Shown in pieces: positions 22,217 through 33,994 of a stretch of DNA of 64,000 bases. The notes under the pieces were generated by a model that ran no database searches, was not told the DNA's origin, and was given only the letters and a program-made list of their open reading frames with translations. Position 1 is the first letter of the stretch. Each line of letters starts with the position of its first letter. The position numbers and the translations under genes were made by a program. The stretch comes from Rhodocollybia butyracea (taxonomy: Eukaryota; Basidiomycota; Agaricomycetes; Agaricales; Omphalotaceae), in the NCBI GenBank assembly GCA_015501585.1, contig JADNRY010000098.1:124001-188000 (forward strand), written 5' to 3'.

Positions 22217-23905
22217 CTTTGGTTACTGTGACAGTGGGAAGGCGACTTTATAAAGTCTCAGCCAGAAAAAAAAGATTTCCGTTCATCTAGAAGGAAGAAT
22301 TTGGTTGGTAGATGTTAGGGCTGGAGGATCTACAACAATGAATGATCTGGAAGCCCGGAATCATCTCTGTGTACTATGGTCCTGGAGAAGATGGACTAAT
22401 ATCCGAGCAGTTGGCGTAAGTCAATTTGTATTATGCCACAAGCTTTCGGTATAAGATCTGTATACTACTCGAATCCTTGCGTCTCATAAAACTGTTCTGG
22501 AAAGTTGAAACACGTAGTCAAATCTTCGATTCGTGAAAGGTGTAGTATGGGTGCGTTTCACCCAGAGAGGGCCCATCTTAATCTTTCAGGTACATAAGCT
22601 GTTGTACTGACCTCCGCCTTCTCGGTATTTTAGTCAAGATTTTAGTGCATCCGAACCGGAAATATAGAGCTGACGGGCCTTCACGATCCATTCATGACTG
22701 TCACCAAACGATTGGTGAAAGTTTGGAAGATGGGGCATTTGAACATTATGAGGATTGTATGTGAAGAAGTAGGGGACTAACCAGCATTTTGGTGGCTGCT
22801 TCGATATTACAGTCATGCAGATGGGCTCAATATACTTATCATATGCAAACAGAAGATGACCAGGAACTGTTAATGATATCGATGAACTCAAGTGCCTCCG
22901 GCAGTATGTAGGCTGGAATTACTTGTCCATCGGGATCCCTGCCCCTAAGAAGTTTGCATTCCGTCACAAAATTGTTCGTGTCTTTCCTTCATAGCAGATA
23001 TTGACTCTCATATATTGTAGAAAGGGTCAGATCTGAGATCTCTTGGCCCGCAATCTCCTATCAAATTTCTGAGTTCTGTTGTCGAGAGCGTGCACAAGTC
23101 CATAGTAATTATAACTTGTTGGTGAGGGAACATCAACTGTCCGAGCCAGCTTCACGCGGTTTGATGCTTTTATGAGACCCTACGTGCGCTATACCGCAAA
23201 GAAGTTAAGAGAGGACTGTGTTTATGGCTACTAATGCTGCCCAAAAGTAGTTGCAGTACGGAGCGTTTGTGAAGGTGGAGGCAGAAGAAGCAAACTACTC
23301 ATGCTACTTTGAACATGAAGAGCGGCCAATACCAGAGAGAGTTATTGGTGTTGAATGGGGAAGAAGGTTGTGGCGACATCGCAAAGGTAGATGACTGGGA
23401 TACTGCATCGCGTCGCCACAGCAATTTCAAAACGTACGCCTATGGGAAACAACAGTTTGGTTGTCGGGTATGTTAGTTGACTCGGATACCTTTTTTAAAA
23501 AAGTTCCGTACTACAGGATTAACCCAGGATTTCAAGCTTCTTCCTGGTGAAATGGACATCCCCTGCGAATGTGACTGGGGAACAACGCCGGTATCCACCC
23601 TTGCCGCTTGAACACTGTTTTTTTGTCAAGAAGTATTTCAGTATGCATACGTAGAAAATAAACACTAATTCATTCATCGTTTGATTGACTAACTGTTTCC
23701 TCCTGATATTATAAGCAGTAACCCATCAAATCCGCATCCAAATTGCCATTATTCCAACTTCCAATGCCATCGCCAATTACAAACTCACATTTTATCAAGC
23801 CTCTCTCCTTCGGATCCTCACTGACTCTCCACGAACGCATATTCATATCCGCACGAACAAGGAATCACCCCACGAACACAAATGCGAGTCCTAAGGCTAC
23901 CAATT
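22217..23905. other. Long spacer between ARD copy D and the NTPase gene
   Basis: The part from 22300 to 23150 resembles 31700-32640 upstream of copy F. The part from 23290 to 23540 resembles 3210-3460, and 23580-23905 resembles 10954-11320. A minus-strand ORF at 22891-22634 (85 codons, with a segment like FAYDKYIEPICM) is not open in the other copy, so it is not called. No RNA gene was seen. Confidence 0.4.
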
Positions 23906-26062
23906 TCAAGGTTGAATATTACCACTAGCACGCCAGGACGCACCCCCCACTGGTTTCTCTCTACCCTTTGTTATCACATTCTCTTCAACCGTGGCATCCC
24001 TTGCCTTGGTCGAGCAGTCAAGTTGCAATCGAGCAGAACGAAGTTCCATTTTCTTGAGATCTGGCAGTGGAATACCCAAATAGAACACCCTTCCCTTTGT
24101 TTCCTGAGTAATTGGGGGCTCAAAATACTCGGCAGGTATTTTCCACTGTTGAGAGTTTCGGCTGCCCCAAGAAACAACTCGAAGTTCCGGTGCAATGAGG
24201 AGGTACATAACCTCAACATCTTTTCCAAACTGAACACTAGCAGCGGTTTTCAGCTCATCGACGATACCAATGTCAGCCAGCTTGGTCCCCCCATCACCGT
24301 CTTTGCCAGAATAGATATGGACAAAGACTGCAATAATATAATTGTCCAGTTCCCAAAAAAAGAAGGAGGGGTTGTTCAGGTGTTTGGGGACATAATAGAC
24401 ATCATGGTGAAGCTGAGTATGATCAGGGAGTGAACTGTAGTACAGCAATGATCTCTTCCTCCGAGGAAACTCTTCATACTTAGAGTAAGCGATATCGGTG
24501 GTTTGAAAGGTGTAGATAGTACTTCCTTTTCCTTTTCCTTTTTTACTTGCTTCTTCAAGGGATCTAGGAGTCATCGTCATCGGCTGCATCTGCACCAAGC
24601 CCTTTTCCCCATCTGCGAGGACTTTATGAACATATGGCTCGTAGAGAATGGCTCCAAAAGGGTGGGATTCACTGCAAGAAAGTGAACGAAAGAGTTCAGC
24701 TCTTTCTGCCTCCTCCAGGTTCTGCTCAATTTCCAGCATTGCCCTTTCGATTTCTTTGGATTTCCAAACAACACTGAAACTGTCGGAACCTCCCCAGATG
24801 CTCCATACCCGTCGCTTTTTCAATTTGAGCGCGCAAATGCGATGAGACAACCGAGTTGCCCCATTGCTTCGCTCACTCTCCATCATCAAAGGTTGTCTAG
24901 TTCCGAGGTAGATTTGGAGAAAATTTATCGCCAACGGCCACTTATTGGAGTCGTGATCTTTATGGCTTTTGTTGAGTTGCGCGGGTGACTGGAGGTAAAA
25001 GTAGATATCTCGCGCCGCCTTGCCGTAACGAAATATCGCTTCGCCTATGAGGAGCTCTGTCGCCCTGCTAATTATCTCATCATCTGTCATTTGAGCCCAA
25101 CCTGCTCTTGGGAGGTCTTCCTTCAAGACGGCTCTGTGCTCTTTCGGAAGGGACCCATAATCACAGGGCACTTTTCTGGCCCAAGAGAGGATACGATGAT
25201 TAAGTAGTCGTTGTGCTGCCTGCAAGTCCCAACTGAGAAGAAACAGATGCTTGAGCAAACAATCCCACTATACCAATAAACAATGCTTACCCCTGAATAA
25301 GTGATTTACGTGTCCAAAGTGGAAGCCCAACCGTAATTTGTGGCCTCTTCTCCTCTACCCATTGCTCATAGCGCGTTGGGTTATGCGAGGACGAATAGAC
25401 AATAAACGCATTGGCTAGGGCAGCCTCAAGCAAGCCTCGAGGTTCCTCTTCTTCCAGATCTACTAGGACCCATACACGAGGTTTGCACGTAAGATCAAAT
25501 TCCCCGTGCCTTGGTTTGGGAAGGTCCTCTTGGAGGTAAAAATTTGTGGGGTCTTTGGGCTTGTAGATTTTACCATTATAGAACAAGATCAGATCGCTGG
25601 TGTAAAGAAAGACAGGAGTGGAGCAAAGCTTTGTATGGGAGTCTTCCTCATCCTTGAGGCTCAAGAGTACGAAAAGCACGTAGCTAACGAACACGCTCTT
25701 TCCTGTGGAAAATGGATAAATAGATTGAAAAGTATCGGATTTGAGCACATACCAATGCCTGGCTGACCCTTAATGAGTAATCCTTTGTTATGGACTTCCC
25801 GATAGATCCTTGCGATGCGCTTGACGATTTCAGGGTACTGGGGCAAGATCAAGATTTCACCGTTGGTGTCATTCAGCATAGGAAGAACAGAGTCCTTGCA
25901 TGCGCTTGCTACAACTCGTAACGGTGCTGGTAGATTCGGGAACTCTAGGGGGTGGTGGGGCAATGCAGTTATGTGGGTGATTAGGGTGTACCACTCGTCG
26001 TCCGAAGAGAGTTCCGTCCATCTGTCGGAATGTGTCCAGTAATAGTCTTTTAAATGAGACAT
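23906..26062 (-). CDS. P-loop NTPase with CRN/RHS-like C-terminus, intact copy 2
   Basis: Three exons (26062-25753, 25702-25291, 25232-23906) with introns of 50 and 58 bp give 682 residues. The first intron interrupts the Walker A motif, which splices to GQPGIGKS at about residue 100. RVWVLVDLEEEEP (around residue 183) could be Walker B. The C-terminal part has DVYYVPK, a hydrophobic FFFWELDNYIIAVFV and VMYLLIAPE. This resembles the nuclease-like (REase fold) end of Crinkler/RHS NTPases, but that is an inference. The start is placed at MSHLKDYY because upstream sequence shifts frame between the two copies. An in-frame ATG at 26180-26182 would add 40 residues. Such proteins are suspected to act on DNA in conflict or effector roles. 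No substrate can be read from the sequence. Confidence 0.72.
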
Positions 26063-26948
26063 CGAGAGGTTCGGTACTTGAGAAGAAGTTGCAACAGTGA
26101 TGGTGATGAATGTAGATGAGAAAGGAGGAAATTTGCGTATTGTGCAATTTGTGCCCAGCACGCGGACGGATTTTAGGGTCAAAAAAGGAAGGTATGATGC
26201 ATCAGCGTCTAATTGTATTCGCTCTTACTTTAAACCAAAGGACTCCGCAACCTTTCCGTATATCAGGAATACGCGGTTTCGTACAGAAGCACCCATGTCC
26301 ACCAATATCGACTTTTCAGCTTGGGCAATGAGCATGGTTTCTTTGTGGAGAAGCACTGCAGTAAGTAGTACGCAAATACTAATTCATTCGTTGTTTAGCT
26401 GCCTAACTGTTTTATAAGTAGGAAGTCTATAAAGTAGCAACGCTTCAAATCCAAATCGCCATACGACTTCCAAGGACAACCACAAACTCATCAACCTCTC
26501 CATCCCCTTCGAATCTTCGCTAAAGCGCTGACGTTCCGCAACCGCGTTTTCATATCCACATTAAGAAGGTACCTATGAACATTCACAACGAAATCAACCT
26601 TGAATATTACTGACATCGTTTCAGGAGCGCAAATCTGATTGTTTCCGAGGGCGTGTAGACAATTGCAAGTCTTCACAGTCTTCAAACTTCAAGCTTCTAG
26701 TTTTCCGGTTCCTGATGTGTCTTGTTCTTGTTCTTCGTCTTGGCCAACTTCTATTCATCTGCTTCGATATTACAGATGGGCTCGACATACCATACATATG
26801 TCGCACATAGAGTTACGCTTTCTGTTGGTACGAGTAGGGTGCCATTAGAACAATCAAAGCGCGTTCCAATATCGGGAATAAGAGCTCTCCTATTCGCCGA
26901 TTTCAAGATACGCATCACGAAAGGGCTAGTAAAAAGAAATTTTCAGTC
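26063..26948. other. Duplicated intergenic region
   Basis: The part 26336-26700 matches 16660-17050, and 26800-26950 matches 33000-33170. No gene is seen. Confidence 0.45.
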
Positions 26949-27528
26949 GAAAGAAACCTCGTAAAACGGGTCGCCAACTGATACAAACGCGTGAAAAAAA
27001 GACGTTAACGAAAATGAAACCAGGCGTGAATAGAACTCACTTCTCCTCAGAAACTCAACAACGTGCATATCCAACAGCGACGATTCTTCCTTTTCTACCG
27101 CGAAGTTACCCCGTTTTGCTCCAACCCAAGGATCCCGTTCAAATTCTCGTTCTCTGAAACTTATTTCATCAGCTCCTGCACGTGCATGAACCTTCAGCGC
27201 TTCAGCTTCAACTTTCGCGATTTTGGGTCTCTCTGGCCATGATCTTTGTTCGGGCCCATACCAGTACTAGGGTTCAACGTTCAGTCGGCGTTTTGACGAA
27301 GACGACTCGGAGGGGGAACCTAGCACTGTCGAGAAAAAACTAGAACCAGAACTTGGAGCCGCCAGAAGGAGTAGACTTGGAGATGACATTGTCTTCGATA
27401 TCAAGTTCAACATCAGAACTAGAAGAAGGCAAGAGCATGGGTTCAATAAGATTATCAACGTATAACCGTTCGAACCAAATAGGCGCCCAATGATTAGTGA
27501 GTTTAGCGCCCATAACTTCTTTTATATA
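26949..27528 (-). pseudogene. Decayed copy of the Ser-rich gene at 33160-33779
   Basis: The sequence follows 33160-33779 closely, including the Ser-rich stretch, the donor site beside the encoded EFLRR and the second exon. The reading frame is broken in several places between 27050 and 27530 and the N-terminus differs. It is a duplicate that lost its frame. Confidence 0.6.
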
Positions 27529-27545
27529 CACTGTCGAAATCGTCT

Positions 27546-28610
27546 TAATCTGTTGTGACTACTCTTGGCCATGGCCAACAAAACAGTCGACTTTTCTTCA
27601 TACCGAAGGCGGAATATCGTGGCGTTAGCATGCCCTGTGCCTTGGATACCGCGGTTTTTGAATTCATGAAATCATTGCAACAGAAATCGAAAGAGAGAGA
27701 GGCCGACGGAGTCGCCAGGGACTCGAAGCAGTGAGTTTTCTATGCTGTCTATTTGGTCTAAAATATCAACTCAAAACTATCTCAGGGTTCGTGAATTAGC
27801 TCAGACGTCCTATTTCTCAGCAAACACTATGCGCATTCACCAGGCTACGCAACCACTCCACGGACATTCTTACTCTCACTCATGTTCACCGCACCTCTGC
27901 ACGCGCTTTTCGTCGTTCGCTGGGGCTCAGAAGGCGCTGCTGCCCTCTCACTCCCTACAAAATAATTTTTCCACAGTTAGGGTTGCAACGTTGAGTACTG
28001 AGTGTCGAATTCTCCTTATACAGCTCATTCGTCCGTAGCCCGAACTGGCACCAGCGCCGACGATATAAGATCCGTACGAAGAGCTAGTGATTTCTGGGCT
28101 GGTGGAAGAAGTAATACACCTTCCTCGAGCGCCTTACTGCTCAAGACAATACCTAGCTTGGCCACCCTTTCGCGAATTCAGAACATCGGTTACGTTCCCG
28201 TTCGCGTGGCCTGAGTCCTGTTACATCCGGACTCTGAGGCATGATTCTGATTCTCAGCAGACTGAAGTTTCTTTCGAAGGGGAAGGAGACATAGACGATG
28301 GAGTTGTGGATCAAGTCGGAGCGCAAGGCGCATTTATCTATGCGTTGAGTAGGAGGCTCGTTCCAGGTGCTCTCTTCGCCCCTTCGTCTCGCGGTGAAGA
28401 TGGCAGGAAAGTGGAGGTTGGATGAATGTCTCCGGTGAGTCTGTTGCATCATCCCTGCTTGCATATAGCTGATTATTTTGACGTAGATTCACTACCAAAC
28501 TCGCAGGCCGTAAAGCTCGAAGACGGAATTGGCCGGGATCGGCAGATGAGATGGCGAGAACTGGGTGGTTTCGTGGGTAGATTTTTGCAATGCTAGAACA
28601 CCAAGTGCAT
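27546..28610 (+). other. Possible degraded gene of unknown function
   Basis: Frames on the plus strand look coding in patches. Near 28330-28430 one reads GAFIYALSRRLVPGA. After a donor at about 28437, 28485-28602 reads FTTKLAGRKARRRNWPG and ends TGWFRG-stop. Upstream patches (28050-28210, with SDFWAGGRSNTPSS) are in other frames and could not be joined without a break. The product is not recognised. It may be an intron-rich gene or a relic. Confidence 0.35.
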
Positions 28611-29191
28611 ACATAGGTTCGAGTGGAGCACACCAGAGTCTGCCAACCTCACTTCCGCTCATTCATTAGACACAGTCAGCGTTTGAGCTAATACTTATGG
28701 CTTTCTGGTGGGATGGTAATGCATTTGGCTTCAATCTTTAACTAACGAATATGTGCTAATTATGCACGATTTGCTTTACAGGCTTTTGAGAGGTTGATCA
28801 AGGTATTTGGGAGCGATAGGGTCCGGGGTCAAGTGGAGCCCGTCGTAAATCCGTCAGGCCTGGGTTTTAGAGATCCTGTCAGTGGTTGGGATTGTTGATT
28901 CTGCCTACGAAGGTGAACCATCTATGGAGTCGGGGCAGTATACACTATGCTCTTCGTTTTAGTTTTGAGGTATTCGAGTCGAATATATGCGAAGTTGGGG
29001 CAGTCCATCATGCTAGTTTTTAAGTTCTCGAGTGGAAAAGTATTTGCAGATGGAGTTGTGCCAGTAGGTTTTCAGTGTCAAGACAAGAAAAAAACATGTT
29101 ATAATTTTTAGAAAGTTTTGGTGAAGAAATACCGTACGAGAACTCGTACTGTAATAGTACATTCAATTCGAATTATGAAGTATAAGGGTAT
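28611..29191. other. Intergenic, no feature seen
   Basis: No ORF with family resemblance, repeat or RNA gene was seen. The last 90 bases resemble the 3' flanks of the other ARD-like copies. Confidence 0.4.
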
Positions 29192-29988
29192 TTAGGTCTG
29201 CCCAAGGACTTCATTGAGATAAGCGCGACGAGCCGGGTGATTATCAATGTCCTTCTTCACAAGCAATCCTTGGTTGAATATAGTTTCCTAGTATCCAATC
29301 AAGTTAGTAACTGTATCTAGTAGTTGTGGATCTCAGTAATAAGCTCACTTTGAAGAACACAATTCCTGCTCCCCCTCTGTTCTGCTCGGTGAGAGGAACA
29401 CGGTACTTCGCTCCTGCTGGTACACAATAGAGTGTCCCGGCGCCAAAATGGATGCGAACCCAACCGGCAGCAGTAACGTCTATGAGGGTACAGTACGTTG
29501 GGTGTAGATTGTACTCACCCTCAACATCCAAATAGAGGCTTCCGCTTGTTACAACAACGACCGCTGCATTCGCTATGCATATATCGCTACGGATCGAGTC
29601 AATAATAATATACGGAGGGCATCCGAGTCAATATATTTGTTTTCCGGACCTCAGATTCTCCGCCGCTTTCGTCAGTAAGGTAGCCATCTAGAATTGAAGT
29701 GAGCTGATCATCGAATTTGCTCTCGGAGAGGATCTATATTGTGATCACCTCCGGGGCTGTATTTTTCTCAACGTCGAAGTTGAATGGAACGATACAACCA
29801 TCCTGGGTAATGGGAAATCCTAATTCCTGGGCAATTTTTTGACCAGCCTGTTCAATTTCATCGCGGCCACCAGCCACAGATGATATCTTCCACCCAAGGG
29901 CATTGATTTGTTGGACACTGACTGGATGAGATGCATCGATGTCAGAGGCAGAATCGGTGGGAAGATAGTATGCACGAATGGGGGCCAT
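29192..29988 (-). CDS. ARD-like cupin protein, copy E (metal site lost)
   Basis: Five exons as in copy B. Exon 1 is three codons shorter (EKNTAPE) and exon 2 ends ENL. The frame is open from MAPIRAYYLP to VLGQT-stop (TAA at 29192-29194). The donor after exon 2 is GTCCGG, a weak GT site, so correct splicing is less sure here. The barrel reads GWVRIHFGAGTLYCVP then GAKYRV. Metal ligands are lost as in the other copies. Confidence 0.62.
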
Positions 29989-30851
29989 CTTTGGTTGCTG
30001 TAACAGTGGGTTGAGGCCAACTTTTAAATAAAAGTGTCAGCCAGAAGCAAGTAAACTTTTCGGTCTGAGATCGTACTACGTAGTACTCCACACTACGTTC
30101 ATCTAGGAGGAAGAAGTTTCTTTTGGAGCATAGTCCACGGCAGATCCAGAGATTTCCCCGTTGCCAGCCCATCTTCATAGCGGAAAGCGAGGATTGCGAG
30201 CTCGTAACAGAAATAATACGACCCTCCCACCCCAACATTGGCTAACTTTGTATATTTTGATGCTTGCGTATTTTTGAAACTGGTCGTACAAGTACGGGAC
30301 TAACCAACACTTTGGTGGGCGATGAGGAACATTGTAAGGAAACTTCGAGTTTCGCCTTCAACCTTCTCAGTTAGGTGGCAAAGATGACATGGCTCCACTG
30401 TATCACGGTGGGTTTACTTAAAACCTTAAGTTCATCGATATCATTCTCTGCAACGATGTAGGGACTCTAACCAGCATTTTGGTGGCCTGTATCACATGCA
30501 AATAGAAAACGTTGAGCGACCGGTAGCGATATCGATGGACTCAAGTGCCTACGGCAGTATGTAACTTGTAATTATTTGTTCATCGAGATCCCTGCCGCCT
30601 GAGTCTGCATAAAATCGTTCATATCTGTCCCGCGTAGTAGTCGTAAACCGTAGGATCGCACTGCAAGACTTTAATAATAGGATCAGTCTCGCCGTTGACC
30701 TTTTTGGGATCACTCTGTAGTTGCTTCATCACTTGGATCAGAATCTCCTATCAATTTTCTGAATTCTGACCAGTGGATGTGAGTAGAAATACTGAAAAAG
30801 AACTCGTACGGTAATAGTACATTCAATTTGGTTTATAAAGCACTCAGGTAT
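29989..30851. other. Conserved spacer between ARD copies E and F
   Basis: Homologous to 20480-21406. On the minus strand near 30640-30560 it reads RYERFYADSGGRDLDEQII, where the copy at 21200 has a TGA in place of the first CGA of this segment. A later TAG breaks this frame as well. No complete gene could be assembled. Confidence 0.45.
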
Positions 30852-31643
30852 CTAAGTCTGCCCGACCTCCTTGAGATAAGCTTGACGAGCCGGATGGCTA
30901 TCGATCTCTTTGTTCACAAGTAATCCGTGGTTGGATATTGTTTCCTATGCGACTCAGTAGGCGTATTTACTGGTTAATCTCAGAAATACCAAGCTCACCT
31001 TGAATAACGCAATTCCCTTTGCCCCTTTATTCTGCTCGTTGAAAGAAACGCGGTACTTTGCTCCTGATGGCGTAGAAAGGAGCGTCCCACCACTAAGATG
31101 GATGCGAACCCAACCAGGAGCAGTAACGTCTATGAGGGTACAGTGAAGGCAGACCATACCTCAGGCGCAGATTGTGCTCACCCTCAACATCTATACATGG
31201 GCTTCCGCTCGTTACCGCAGCTACCACTCCATTCGCTAGACATATAGTGCTATGGATCGAGTTAATATACCGACTCGGCGAGCCTCAATATATTTGTATT
31301 CCTAACTTATTCTCTGCTGCCGCCGCTTTCATCAGCAAGGCAGCCATCTAGATTTGTGAGTGAGTGATCTTCAATAAGTTGCCGTCGGAAAGTTATAATC
31401 ACCTCTGGAGCCATTGTCGCTGCGTTTTTTTTCAATGTCCAAGTCGAAGCGAATGATACAACCCTCCTGTGTAATGGGAAATCCTAATTCCTGTGCGAAT
31501 TTTTGACCAGCCTGTTCAATCTCATCATGGCCACCAGCAACAGATAGTATCTTCCATCCAAGGGCATCGAGTTGTTCGATGCTGACTGCTGCAATGGCAG
31601 AAGCAGAATCGGCGGGAAGAAAATACGCTCGAATGGGGGCCAT
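30852..31643 (-). pseudogene. ARD-like cupin copy F with one frameshift
   Basis: All five exons are present, from MAPIRAYFLP (31643) to EVGQT-stop (TAG at 30852-30854). The only lesion seen is in exon 1, where a run of eight A residues (near 31426-31433) has one base more than the frame needs. Because this is a homopolymer, a sequencing error is possible and the gene may be functional. The second-exon donor is GTTAGG. Copy F is the closest relative of the truncated copy A. Confidence 0.6.
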
Positions 31644-33159
31644 CTTTGCTTACTGTAGCGGTGGAAGGCGAATTTTAAAGTGTCAGCCAAAAGCAAATGA
31701 ATTCGGTCTGGGATTGTATCCCCGTTCACCTATAAGGAAGAATTAATTTTGTGGCATAATCCAAGAGTGGAACCCAGAAATTGCTCGTCCTAGTTCTTCA
31801 TACTGCGTGACAAGGGGGGATTTTGGCTTACTGATCCTCCCGCCCCAACATCGGCCAGATTTGTATATAAGATCTATGTAGTCGAATACCTGTGGATTAG
31901 AAAACTATTCTTGTGGGAACAGGCAGTCAATTTTTATTCATGGAAGGCATAGTCATGGGTGCGTTTCACCTGTAAGCCAGCTTCTCGGGTGCATAAGCTG
32001 CTGTATTAGCCTTCTCCCCCTCAGAATCTCTGTGCACCCGAGTCAGAAATGTACTAGCACTATCGATGATGTTCATCCAGGAGAACGATCGAACACTAAG
32101 GCGGACGGGCCTTCACGATCTACTCATGATTGTCACAAAGCAATTGGTGAAAGTTTGGAACTCGGAGCACTTGGACATTATTAGGATTCGCACGTGAAGA
32201 AGTAGAGGACTAAACAGCAATTTGGTACTTCGATATTACAGTCGTGCAGATGGGCTCGATATATCATATGTAACAGAAAATATTGAGGGACTGTAACGAT
32301 ATCGATCTGCCTGCGGCTGTATGTAGCCTGGAACTATTAGCCATCCAGATCCCTGAAGGTTGTATTACTTCATAAAATCGTTCATAACAGGCTTTGAGTC
32401 TCGTAAACCGTACGACTTCACTGGAAGACTCAAGATAATAGAATCAGCTTTGCATTTACCTTCTTAAGATCTAGCTGCTTCATCCCTGACTCACAACCTC
32501 CTACCAAGTTCCAAGTTCTGAGCGAAGGGTTTTTGTCGAGTGTGCGCAAGTCCATAGTAACTGTAATTACTTGGGGAAGCGGTACATCAAACTGTCAAGA
32601 CCAGATTTTTTGGACTGGGAATGTTCCTATAAAATTGCTTTTATATGCTGTGAGTCGCTACGAGTCATGCAAGGGCACGGGACATAGCTTAACTCGAACT
32701 TGGCGATGCTAGTGATGAGATCGCTACCCCGTACGAGATGGAGGAGGATTTGGCCTAAATCCAAATTTGGCAGACGATGCCGAGTTTCGACTGTTTAGGC
32801 CCCGAACTTCACCGCAGATGCATGTCTGCCGCTCAGAGCATAGATAGGGAACGAAAAGAAAAACCGGCGTGGTCAGCGCGATAGGATTAGAACCAAAACT
32901 CGAATTAGAACAGGATGTCACGGGGCAATGGTGCATGGTACAAAATTATGGTTGTTATGGTTGTCATCTCCCGTCTATCTCTTGTCTAGCTTTTGTCGCA
33001 CATAACTACGCTTTCTGTTGGTACAAAGTAGGATTTTCAACTTGGACCGCCATTAGTATAGTCAAAACGCGTTCCAATATCGGGAATAGGAACTCACCAA
33101 TTGAACGATTTCAAACTGATACATATACGCGTCACAAAAGGGTAAGTATAAAGCAATTC
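31644..33159. other. Spacer upstream of ARD copy F
   Basis: The part 31700-32640 resembles 22300-23150. From 33000 on it resembles 26800-26950. Short ORFs such as 33201-32869 on either strand are not conserved between the copies. No gene is called. Confidence 0.4.
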
Positions 33160-33779
33160 TCAGTCGAAAGAAACCTCGTAAAACGGGTCGCCAACCACTA
33201 AAAACGCGCGAAAAAAAAAGACATTAACGAAAATGAAACCATGCGTGAATGGAACTCACCTCTCCTCAGAAATTCAACAATGTGCATATCCAACAACGAC
33301 GATTCTTCCTTCTTTTCTACCGTGACGTTGGCCCATTTTGCTCCACCCCGAGGATCCCGTTCAAATTCTCGCTCTCTGAAACTTCTTTCATCAGCTCCTC
33401 CATGAACCTTCAACTTTCGCGATTTTGGGTCTCTCTGGCCATGATCTCTGTTCGAGCCCATACCAGTACTAGGGTTCATTCGGCGTTTTGACGAAGACGA
33501 GGGAGAACCAAGCACCGTCGAGAAAAAACTAGAACTAGAACTTGGAGTTAGGCCGCTAGAATGAGTAGACTCGGATATGTCATTGTCTTCGACATCTTCA
33601 AGATCAGAGCTAGAAGAAGGCAAGAGTATAGGTGAGCCTGGTTCGATAAGATTGTCAACGTTCATGGTAAGAGATGGGCGTCTAAGATTGGATCGGCGCT
33701 TATGCCCATTGCAAGCCCCTATCCGAGCCATTCTACCAAAGTCCCATAATTGACTCGTTAACTCCCGCAGACTTCTCAT
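33160..33779 (-). CDS. Unidentified Ser-rich, basic protein
   Basis: Two exons (33779-33260 and 33197-33160) with a 62-bp intron give 185 residues. The second exon continues EFLRR-VVGDPFYEVSFD and stops (TGA at 33160-33162). The protein has Ser-rich runs in the middle and a charged segment rich in Arg, Asp and Glu (around residues 120-165). There is no membrane segment or signal peptide. The family is not recognised. Later ATG codons (residues 18 or 39) could be the true start. A decayed duplicate is at 26949-27528. The low-complexity charged sequence suggests a nuclear or regulatory protein, but this is a guess. Confidence 0.5.
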
Positions 33780-33994
33780 TTTCCGCTGGTATCTATATTG
33801 AGCATCTACTCAATACAAGCATTGAGGGTCTATCTTCGCAATCATTCCAAATTCTATAATTATTAAGTCCCTTCAAAATTCCAAACATTTATAAGTATGA
33901 GTCTAGTCTATCTAATATAGATATCGTATTATAATGACTATACATATAAGTATATCATAACTAAGGCATTGTAGAGCCACAAAAATAAACTAAT

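Noticed and set aside
22634..22891. 85-codon minus-strand ORF with a hydrophobic start
   Set aside because: The matching spacer near 32100-32300 does not keep this frame, so it is not supported as a gene.
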